This document shows positions 1 to 6,703 of a DNA stretch of 28,519 nucleotides, one piece after another. Numbering within the stretch: the stretch's first letter is position 1; every line of letters begins with the position of its first letter. The notes beneath the pieces are model-generated. The model made no database searches, was not told where the DNA came from, and saw only the letters and a list, made by a program, of their open reading frames with translations. The translations under genes and the position numbers were made by a program. The DNA comes from CAZUVM01 sp964623885 (GTDB lineage: Bacteria > Verrucomicrobiota > Verrucomicrobiia > Limisphaerales > UBA8199): assembly GCA_964623885.1 (NCBI GenBank), contig CAZUVM010000014.1:1-28519 (forward strand), given 5' to 3'.

Positions 1-16
1 CTGCGGGTTGCCCTTC

Positions 17-97
17 TTTGGGGCTGGGGCCGCGTTGCTCGTCGGTCACAGATCCTTGCGGATATGCTCCCTCCTCGCGTCTTGCCCCAGCCCCAAA
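17..97. repeat. 14-bp perfect inverted repeat, possible large hairpin upstream of htpX
   Basis: Bases 17-30 (TTTGGGGCTGGGGC) are the exact reverse complement of bases 84-97, enclosing a 53-base loop. Loop bases 32-38 (GCGTTGC) can also pair with 104-110 (GCAACGC) outside the stem, a pseudoknot-like arrangement. It has no clear U-tract, so it is not a standard terminator. It may be a dispersed repeat or a structured leader or trailer. No gene is supported in 1-249: the short reading frames there lack recognisable content. Confidence 0.45.
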
Positions 98-249
98 TTT
101 GACGCAACGCACCCTTTCCCTATTTATGAGATGGGTTCTAATCTTAATCCCAGTCCCTCTTTCTCTTATCCACCCTCTGCTCAGTTTTGACCAACCAACT
201 TAGACCGGTTGCAAATTGCCCTGCAGCCGCTATCCTTGGGGTGAGTGAT

Positions 250-1176
250 ATGAAATTCGCACAGGTCGCCAAACGCATGTTCTTGTTCGTGGTGGTCAAC
301 ATCCTGGTGGTGACCACTATCTCAGTCGTTTTGGCTCTATTGCGCGTGGGCCAATACTTCCCCCAGGGTCACCTGGCCGGCCTGGCCGTGATCTGCCTGG
401 TGTGGGGCTTCGCGGGCGCTCTCGTCTCGCTTGCACTCTCGCGAGTCATGGCCAAATGGATGATGGGTGTGCAGGTTATCCCGCCCGACACCGGCGATCC
501 GACCCTGCAGTCGCTCGTTCAGACGGTTCACGGTTTGGCGCGCGCGGCCGGTCTTCCCAAATTGCCTGAAGTAGGGATTTACGAATCCGACGAGGTGAAC
601 GCGTTTGCTACCGGGCCGACAAAGTCACGAGCTCTCGTCGCCGTATCCACAGGCTTGCTGCGGCGCATGGGCTCCCGTGAGACCGAGGGCGTCCTAGGCC
701 ACGAAATTACCCACGTCGCGAACGGCGATATGGTGACCATGACCCTCCTCCAGGGCGTGATCAATGCGTTTGTTCTCTTCTTGTCCCGTGTTCTGGCTTT
801 TGCGGTCAGCCAGGCGCTCCGGTCGCGCGACGACCGCGACAGCGGCGGCGGGGGCATGCTCCAATTCCTGCTGGTTTTTATCTTCCAAATCGTATTCTCG
901 ATCCTGGGATCGCTCGTTGTGTTTTGGTTTTCACGCTGGCGCGAATTCCGCGCTGATGCGGGCGGTGCGCGGCTGGCCGGCCGTCAGAACATGATCGACG
1001 CCTTGCGCTCGCTGCAGCGCCTCTATGACCCGGAAACCGGCGGTGCTGAGTCTCGTGAGCACCAGGCCTTTCAGGCGTTCAAAATCTCGGGCCCCCGCAA
1101 CGGGTTCCTGCGTCTCTTTGCCAGCCATCCGCCCCTCGAAGAAAGAATCGCCAGGCTCGAACAGGGCACATTCTGA
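250..1176 (+). CDS. htpX: HtpX-like M48 family membrane metalloprotease
   Basis: A zinc-dependent integral-membrane endopeptidase of the HtpX family, which in other bacteria degrades misfolded membrane proteins with the active site facing the cytoplasm. The 308-residue product is close to the usual family length of about 290. It has two N-terminal hydrophobic segments (roughly residues 10-32 and 40-62), then the zinc motif HEITH at 151-155, two further hydrophobic stretches, and the third-ligand motif EFRAD with E232. I chose ATG 250, preceded by GGGGTGAG, over an in-frame TTG at 187, because the family begins with the short basic segment MKFAQVAKR just before the first membrane helix. It converges with the AAA ATPase gene downstream, about 97 bases away. 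No obvious heat-shock promoter is visible. Function is assigned with high confidence from the motifs and topology. Confidence 0.93.
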   Translation: MKFAQVAKRMFLFVVVNILVVTTISVVLALLRVGQYFPQGHLAGLAVICLVWGFAGALVSLALSRVMAKWMMGVQVIPPDTGDPTLQSLVQTVHGLARAAGLPKLPEVGIYESDEVNAFATGPTKSRALVAVSTGLLRRMGSRETEGVLGHEITHVANGDMVTMTLLQGVINAFVLFLSRVLAFAVSQALRSRDDRDSGGGGMLQFLLVFIFQIVFSILGSLVVFWFSRWREFRADAGGARLAGRQNMIDALRSLQRLYDPETGGAESREHQAFQAFKISGPRNGFLRLFASHPPLEERIARLEQGTF

Positions 1177-1273
1177 AAACTCGAAGGACGATCCCAAAAA
1201 TCCCAAAGAAGCCAGAATTCCGATACTCGAACTTTGCCCTTCCTTCGGCCTTCGACCCTCGGTCTTCGGCCTT

Positions 1274-2797
1274 TTAGTCGCACGGCACCGTCCGTTCGGC
1301 CGCCCATTCCCTAATCTCTTCCACGCGCTCGGACATCAGGACCGACAATGGCTTGGTCTGCTTGATTTCGGCGAGCAAATCGTCGTTCGACATGTCCCTG
1401 GTTTGCGCGTGGGCGGTATACATCGCCGACACAATGGCTTGCTCGATTTCCGATCCGGAAAAGCCCTGCGTTGCCGCAACCAAGGCGTCGAGATCGAACC
1501 GCGCCGGATCCAGGCAGCGCTTGCGCAGGTGAATCTCGATAATCGCGCGCCGATTCGACGCCGCTGGCAAATCTACAAAAAAGATTTCGTCGAACCTGCC
1601 TTTCCGCACCATCTCCGGCGGCAACCTGGTAATCTCATTTGCCGTAGCCACAATGAACACCGGCTTGTCCCGTTCAGCCATCCAGGTCAGCAGCGTTCCG
1701 AGAACCCTTCGTGAAAGGCCGTCGTCATCATCTCCCACGGCCATGCCCTTTTCGATCTCATCCAGCCACAGCACGCAAGGCGCCATCACTTCGGCGGTCT
1801 CAAGGGCTTTGCGCAAGTTGCGTTCGGTCTCGCCGTAGTACTTGCTGTAAAGCACGCCGAAATCCAGCCGCAGCAACGGCACGCCATAAATTCCCGCCGC
1901 GGCCTTGGCCGCCAGGCTCTTGCCGCAACCCTGCACGCCCAGCAGCAACACCCCGCGCGGTGGATCCAGATTTTGCGGCGGGTCTTCCCGGAAAAAAGTT
2001 TTGCGCACCTCCAGCCATTGCCGCAGCCGCTGCATGCCCCCAATCTCAGCGAACTGCGTCGTCTCATATTCAAACGCCAGCGGCGAGTCTCTCCCCAGCA
2101 GCTCGTACTTGGCCCGCATCACCTCGGGGATGTCCGACTCCGTGATGGCGCCGTTGTTGTCGATCGCCTTTAGCGCCAGCCGCCGTGCATCCGTCGCGGT
2201 CAGCCCGGACAGATTCCGCACCAGCAGTTCCAAGGCTTTGTTCGTGGTCTTGACCTCGCAATTGTTATGTTCGGCTCCCCATTCTCCGGCGACTTCGTAC
2301 ACGATCTTTCTCAGCTCGCTCACGGTCGGCAATGGCAAATGAAAATACGCGGTGAACGGTCGCAGCTCCTCCGGGATCGGCAACGATGTCGCCACCAGGA
2401 CCACCGTCGATCCGTGTTTGCTGTAAGCCAGTGCGATGTCCTTCAGGAATCTGACGTGTACGTCATCTTCGAGATAACGATGGAAATCGAGCAAAACAAA
2501 CAGGCAGTGGGAGGCGGAGCACTTGATGTAATTCAGCATTTCCTGTGATTTGATCACGGACTGCGTCGGCTGGTCCGACGCGTCGAATGCCTGCAACCCC
2601 TCCGTTACTGTCCACCGAAACGCCCGAAGCTGCAGTTGCCGCGCCAACTGCCGCACCAGGGACACGATCTGCGGCTCCTCATTGCTTTCCACCGCAATGA
2701 GCGGCGTGCGCGAGCGAATGATGGCCGCCAGATCCTGTAGCGGACTCTCCGTCGTCAACGTTTTGCTCTGGGTAAGTTTTGGTGATTGAAAGCTCAT
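1274..2797 (-). CDS. Ycf46-like AAA ATPase
   Basis: A cytoplasmic AAA ATPase of 507 residues resembling the Ycf46 family, whose members are about 500 residues and have no firmly established molecular role. The N-terminal half (about 1-240) holds a degenerate nucleotide-binding-like region, including the hydrophobic stretch around 97-104. The C-terminal half is a canonical AAA module: Walker A GVQGCGKS at 287-294, Walker B CVLWLDE at 341-347, sensor-1 N387, and an arginine-finger segment RKGRFDE at 398-404. ATG 2797 was chosen because an AGGA lies 9 bases upstream. An upstream in-frame ATG at 2881 would add 28 residues unlike the family. It converges with htpX and is divergent from the hydrolase gene at 3026. 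A membrane-quality-control link to HtpX is only a neighbourhood guess. Confidence 0.85.
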   Translation of the reverse strand: MSFQSPKLTQSKTLTTESPLQDLAAIIRSRTPLIAVESNEEPQIVSLVRQLARQLQLRAFRWTVTEGLQAFDASDQPTQSVIKSQEMLNYIKCSASHCLFVLLDFHRYLEDDVHVRFLKDIALAYSKHGSTVVLVATSLPIPEELRPFTAYFHLPLPTVSELRKIVYEVAGEWGAEHNNCEVKTTNKALELLVRNLSGLTATDARRLALKAIDNNGAITESDIPEVMRAKYELLGRDSPLAFEYETTQFAEIGGMQRLRQWLEVRKTFFREDPPQNLDPPRGVLLLGVQGCGKSLAAKAAAGIYGVPLLRLDFGVLYSKYYGETERNLRKALETAEVMAPCVLWLDEIEKGMAVGDDDDGLSRRVLGTLLTWMAERDKPVFIVATANEITRLPPEMVRKGRFDEIFFVDLPAASNRRAIIEIHLRKRCLDPARFDLDALVAATQGFSGSEIEQAIVSAMYTAHAQTRDMSNDDLLAEIKQTKPLSVLMSERVEEIREWAAERTVPCD

Positions 2798-3025
2798 CCG
2801 CTCGCGTCCTAAGCTCCTTGCAGATCTCGAGGCAGGCAAGCAAAAACGTAGTGGTACATCTACCCGTGCAGGTGTCGCCACATGATTACGATGAGGCCAA
2901 GGATTTGCTCAGCGCGAGTTTTCCTGAGCCATAAACTAATCGACTTGCCTCATAGCAATTGCTGTCCGGGAAACTGGTGTCTTCTGCCATTGACCCGCCT
3001 CAGCCGGCATGGCCAACCTTGCTGA

Positions 3026-3922
3026 ATGAATGCAACTGTTCCCTGCCTCGCTATTGCCATTGCGGTTGTCGCAACTTCAGCGGCGCAGACCTCCCTGCCT
3101 GATGCCTATAAGGCCCAGGGCCGGCTAATTGTTACGCAGTTGCCCTCCGCTCCATTTCCTCACCCCAAGCGCACCGAGGGCCATCGCTATCATGACGAGG
3201 TCTTTTCTGCTAAAGATCATTACTCCGACAACACGGTCGCCATTTTTGTCCCAAAAAGCTTTCGCGAGACCGGCAAAATCGACTTTGTGGTCCATTTTCA
3301 CGGTTGGCGCAATCACGTTGCCGGCGCACTCCATCATTACCAGCTTATCGAGCAACTCGTCGCCAGCAGTCGCAATGCTGTGTTGGTTGTTCCCCAGGGA
3401 CCATATGACGCTCCTGATTCCTTCGGCGGCAAGCTCGAAGACCCCGACGGATTTAAACACTTCATGGATGATGTCATGGCCACGTTGCGCCACGAGCCAT
3501 CGCTGACCCGCCACGATTTTGCGCTCGGGAATATCCTTCTCTCCGCCCATAGCGGTGGCTACGAAGTCCTCGCTGCGATCCTGGACCATGGTGGCCTTAC
3601 CGATCACATCCGGGAAGTTTGGCTCTTCGACGCCCTGTACGCTCACACAGACAATTTCCTCGCCTGGTCCAAAAACGGCGGTCGATTGCTCGACATCTAC
3701 ACCGATCATGGCGGCACGAAGTCCGAAACCGAACAGCTCATGGCCACCTTAAAGCAACGCGAGACTCCCTTTTTGTCGGTAGCCGAGACCAACCTTAACT
3801 CCGCCCAGCTAAGCACCAATCATCTGGTGTTCGTTCACACCGACCTCGCACACGATGATGTCCTCGATAAACACCATACGTTTCAAGACTTCCTCGAGAC
3901 AAGCTGCTTGGGGAAGCGGTGA
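3026..3922 (+). CDS. Secreted alpha/beta-hydrolase-like protein of unknown substrate
   Basis: A 298-residue protein with an N-terminal signal peptide (hydrophobic 4-20, likely cut near SAAQ), so probably exported. The pattern fits an alpha/beta hydrolase: an HFHGW segment after a hydrophobic strand (possible oxyanion hole), the nucleophile-elbow sequence SAHSGGY with S176, an aspartate in WLFDALY as a possible acid, and histidines in LAHDDVL near the C-terminus as candidate catalytic base. I could not place it in a named esterase or peptidase family. No strong ribosome-binding site precedes ATG 3026. Its 3' neighbour on the opposite strand is the CCxxC protein. The substrate is unknown, and the catalytic assignment rests on motif order, not on a structural match. 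Confidence 0.7.
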   Translation: MNATVPCLAIAIAVVATSAAQTSLPDAYKAQGRLIVTQLPSAPFPHPKRTEGHRYHDEVFSAKDHYSDNTVAIFVPKSFRETGKIDFVVHFHGWRNHVAGALHHYQLIEQLVASSRNAVLVVPQGPYDAPDSFGGKLEDPDGFKHFMDDVMATLRHEPSLTRHDFALGNILLSAHSGGYEVLAAILDHGGLTDHIREVWLFDALYAHTDNFLAWSKNGGRLLDIYTDHGGTKSETEQLMATLKQRETPFLSVAETNLNSAQLSTNHLVFVHTDLAHDDVLDKHHTFQDFLETSCLGKR

Positions 3923-3982
3923 TTTGGCGGAGCGAGCTGTTGCCGGGAGCACTGATTCGGACCGCGGGGCCGTCCCCGGCCG

Positions 3983-4022
3983 CAGCGGCATAGAATTTAG
4001 TCCCGGCTTTAGGCCGCCGCTG
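3983..4022. repeat. Short inverted repeat between convergent genes
   Basis: CAGCGGC (3983-3989) pairs with GCCGCTG (4016-4022) across 26 bases, in the 127-base gap between two convergent genes. It has no U-tract, so a terminator role is weak. The surrounding GC-rich sequence (a CGGGG/CCCCG pair just upstream) suggests a degenerate repeat. Confidence 0.25.
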
Positions 4023-4049
4023 AACTTTGGAGTTTGGGCGCGCGATCCT

Positions 4050-4568
4050 CTACTTCGCAACTTTACCGGTCAGCCCTGCCTTTTGCAGTGCATCGGTAAC
4101 TTCCTTATCGTTGAAATCGCCTGTCACTTCGAACGATTCCGCGTTCTTTTTGGCGGTTTGTTCTTTCACTCCGGGGACCGACTTCACCGCTTTGTCCACC
4201 GCCGAAACGCATTTGCCGCAGCACAGGTGCACGCCTTCGAGCTTGAGCGATTCGACTTTTGCTCCTTTTGCACCAGTGTCGCTCACCAATTTGATTTCCG
4301 GGTTGCTGCTTTTGCCGAAGTAGCCGGCGCCGACCAGTGCATCGGCGGCCTTTTGGACGCTATCCTTGTCAGGTCCGGTCAAGGTGATGGTCTTCGCGTC
4401 CTGGTCCACATTGGCTGTGACATCCTTGACCTTGCCGACCGCTTTCTCGGCGCCTTTCACACAGCTTTGGCAGCAGATATGAACGTCGCTGAGGGTGGTC
4501 GTGGTTTCTGCGCGAGCGCAGAGGACGGTGAGGCTGGCAATAGTGAGGCAGGCGAGTACGTTTTTCAT
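4050..4568 (-). CDS. Exported protein with two HMA-like domains carrying CCxxC motifs
   Basis: A 172-residue protein with a signal peptide (residues 1-20, likely cut after ARA), followed by two tandem domains resembling heavy-metal-associated (HMA/CopZ-type) folds. Domain 1 has VHICCQSCVKGAEKAV, with C32, C33 and C36. Domain 2 has VHLCCGKCVSAVDKAV, with C116, C117 and C120. The spacing of the two motifs, 84 residues apart, and the following amphipathic helix and V-P-G-V strand match HMA architecture. The usual GMTCxxC is replaced by (I/L)CCxxC, with an extra cysteine directly before the first ligand. C17 in the signal peptide is preceded by leucine and does not make a proper lipobox, so it is unlikely to be a lipoprotein. 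A role in copper or other soft-metal binding outside the cytoplasm is inferred, not shown. No metal transporter or sensor gene lies nearby. Confidence 0.75.
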   Translation of the reverse strand: MKNVLACLTIASLTVLCARAETTTTLSDVHICCQSCVKGAEKAVGKVKDVTANVDQDAKTITLTGPDKDSVQKAADALVGAGYFGKSSNPEIKLVSDTGAKGAKVESLKLEGVHLCCGKCVSAVDKAVKSVPGVKEQTAKKNAESFEVTGDFNDKEVTDALQKAGLTGKVAK

Positions 4569-4663
4569 GATGGTTGGTGATTTGTGCTTTGGACCGTGGA
4601 AATTACGCCATCACGGTCGAAATACAAGGACCAGATAGAGGAATTTGAAGCGCTGCCTGTCTG

Positions 4664-5068
4664 CTAAGGCTGACTCGTAATCTTCGACCACTCCTGATTC
4701 TGTGAGGCGGCGTAAATCGCGAACGCCTTCTCGTTCTGGATTAACACTGCGCGCACCACACTGGAATCATCCGCCCGCCCCAGGCTCAGGACGGTATCCG
4801 GGATGATGCCGACCTTTTTATGCGCGTAAATCAGCGCAAAAACAGCCTGAGCGAAGGCGTTGTACGGCAAATCCTTGTAAGCTCCCTCGGCGGTGTCTTC
4901 AATCACGTTGGCCAGGAATTCGAGCTGGTCGACCAGGTGTGGGAAAAGAGGTTCGTAAATCTGGGTGAACTCCAGTTTCCACTGTGGCAGATGCCTGAGC
5001 ATCTTTTCCACAACGGCAGGTGTGATCGAAGCCGCCCCACGATTTACAAAATCGACAATCTCCGGCAT
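4664..5068 (-). CDS. DUF1232/YkvA-like small protein
   Basis: A 134-residue protein. The segment after about residue 65 (FALIYAHKKVGIIPD followed by LSLGRADDSSVV) resembles the DUF1232/YkvA pattern, in which a hydrophobic helix is followed by 'D.IPD...LG..DD'. The first aspartate of that pattern is missing here (KVGIIPD), so the match is divergent. I chose ATG 5068 over an upstream in-frame TTG at 5098. It lies 54 bases downstream of the dacB-like gene on the same strand and may be the last gene of the araA-arabinofuranosidase-dacB transcript. DUF1232 proteins have no settled function. It could instead be an unrelated helical protein. Confidence 0.55.
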   Translation of the reverse strand: MPEIVDFVNRGAASITPAVVEKMLRHLPQWKLEFTQIYEPLFPHLVDQLEFLANVIEDTAEGAYKDLPYNAFAQAVFALIYAHKKVGIIPDTVLSLGRADDSSVVRAVLIQNEKAFAIYAASQNQEWSKITSQP

Positions 5069-5122
5069 GGGCCGCACTCTAGCCAAAGCCCTCGGCAAGG
5101 CAACCAGAAAAGAACGGGGTGT

Positions 5123-6658
5123 TTACTCCTGGCTTCGCCCGGTAAAACCCGCCAGCAGCACTCCCATCGCATCCAGGTCCGTGCGGGCCGAATTGCCAGC
5201 CGTGCCCTGAAACCGGTTCACCATAAAGGAAAACACCAGGTGCTCCCCGGCCGCGCTGGTCACATAGCCTGACAGCGAGCTAGCCCAACGCAGCGTCCCG
5301 GTTTTGGCCTTCAGCTTGCCCTCCGCCACCGTGCCTTTCATCCGGTTTCGCAATGTGCCGTCCACCCCCGCCACGGGCAAAGCATCAGTATAAACCCCTG
5401 CCCACGGCCGGCGGCTCGCGCATTGCAACAGTGTTACCGTCGCGTTCGGCGTGGTTAGGTTGTCCCGCGATAAGCCTGAGCCTTCCTCAAAAATCACCTC
5501 GCCGTGGTTAATGCCGGCTTCTACCAGGAATTTGTTCAGTTCCCGGATCCCCAAGTCCTCCGAAGTCTCCTCCGGATGGTCGTCGCTGGAGCGGTTCTTC
5601 TCACCGACATGCGCCAAAATCAGGTCCGTGTACAGGTTTTGCGAAGGCTTAAATACCTCCCGCGCCAGGTCACGCATCGGTAATGATTCCACGGCGCCCA
5701 ATTCGACCATAGCGTCGCAGTCCAGCGGAACCGGCCCACGATCGAGCCAGTTCAATGTCCGCAATTTGCCTTGGACCTGGATCCCATGGCGCAACAGCAC
5801 CTGCCTAAACAGGTCCAGGAACAATCCCGCGGGATTATGAACCGGAACCTCTTCCGAGAAACTGTTGGTCCCCATCGGGACCTGACCCTGTGCATAGACA
5901 AGATTGCCTCCTAATGGGCGGTAGAAATGAACCACTCTTCTTGCACCGCTCTGCACGGTTTGAATCCGGTTGCTGAAAACCAAATAGGAGGTGTTAATGG
6001 AGGGCGACAACCTGGCCAACTGTCCAAGATTGTCACCAGGCGCGACTGATATTGACAATATATTGTCATTTATCGTAAGTGCATTTACCTCAGCGCCATA
6101 GTAATATTCCAAATCCTCCCATACCCAACCTGAACCATATTCAGGGCCGCGAAAATAACTTGCATCGCCTATCAAATCGCCCGTGATTCGCCTTACACCG
6201 GCATTGGTAAGGACATTAGCCAAAGGTTCAAGCGCCTTGAGAATATCCCCGCCGTTTAACCGCGCATTGATGGTTGGGTCACCGCGACCGTAAATGATAA
6301 GATCTCCTGCCAGGGTACCGCTTCGGTCCGGCTTTGATTTTGCGTATAGAGAAGTCTTGATGCGGTAGTCAGGACCGAGGCGATCGAGCGCCAGGGCTAC
6401 AGTATAGAGCTTGGAGTTGGACGCGGGACTGAAAAGTTTGTGGGGGTTGTGTTCGAAAAGCGTTTTGTCACTGTCCAGCGAAGCGATTTTTACTCCCCAC
6501 AGTGCACCGGCGTATTTGGACTGCTCGACAAGCTCAGTCAGGCGGTGTTGCAGCTCGGGAAGTGTGGCCGGCGCTTTTGGCTCCTGAGCCAAAGCTCGAA
6601 GCGCAAGCAAAGCACTCAACGCGAGCCAAAGCCACGCCCTGAGTGTTGTGCTAATCAT
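5123..6658 (-). CDS. dacB: D-alanyl-D-alanine carboxypeptidase/endopeptidase (PBP4/DacB family, S13)
   Basis: A periplasmic penicillin-binding protein of the S13 family, which trims or cleaves peptidoglycan cross-links. The 511-residue product has a signal peptide (residues 1-24, ending ALA). All three active-site motifs are present: SNSK with S80 and K83 (in the context PASNSKLYT), SQN at 339-341 (KPSQNLYTD), and KTG at 452-454 (AKTGTLRWAS). The spacing of about 260 residues between the first two motifs is typical of PBP4, which carries a large insert there. An in-frame ATG at 6694 would add 12 residues before the signal peptide and sits 9 bases after the upstream stop. I prefer ATG 6658, which places the charged end of the signal peptide at the start. 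It lies directly downstream of the arabinofuranosidase gene, an unusual partner. Function is confident; the operon link is inferred. Confidence 0.92.
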   Translation of the reverse strand: MISTTLRAWLWLALSALLALRALAQEPKAPATLPELQHRLTELVEQSKYAGALWGVKIASLDSDKTLFEHNPHKLFSPASNSKLYTVALALDRLGPDYRIKTSLYAKSKPDRSGTLAGDLIIYGRGDPTINARLNGGDILKALEPLANVLTNAGVRRITGDLIGDASYFRGPEYGSGWVWEDLEYYYGAEVNALTINDNILSISVAPGDNLGQLARLSPSINTSYLVFSNRIQTVQSGARRVVHFYRPLGGNLVYAQGQVPMGTNSFSEEVPVHNPAGLFLDLFRQVLLRHGIQVQGKLRTLNWLDRGPVPLDCDAMVELGAVESLPMRDLAREVFKPSQNLYTDLILAHVGEKNRSSDDHPEETSEDLGIRELNKFLVEAGINHGEVIFEEGSGLSRDNLTTPNATVTLLQCASRRPWAGVYTDALPVAGVDGTLRNRMKGTVAEGKLKAKTGTLRWASSLSGYVTSAAGEHLVFSFMVNRFQGTAGNSARTDLDAMGVLLAGFTGRSQE

Positions 6659-6703
6659 ACGGCAGATTCCCGGAACCGCGAGGACGCGGTCCATACGGTT
6701 TTG

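Noticed and set aside
187..249. N-terminal extension of HtpX from TTG 187
   Set aside because: The extra 21 residues do not resemble the family, and ATG 250 has a ribosome-binding site and the expected N-terminus.
1243..1275. Possible terminator between htpX and the AAA ATPase gene (GGCC...GGCC followed by TTTT)
   Set aside because: The stem would have a 4x4 internal mismatch. The sequence is better described as a direct repeat of CTTCGGCCTT (1243-1252 and 1264-1273).
1025..1714. 229-codon plus-strand frame overlapping the ends of htpX and the AAA ATPase gene
   Set aside because: It runs antisense to the conserved AAA module and has no family resemblance.
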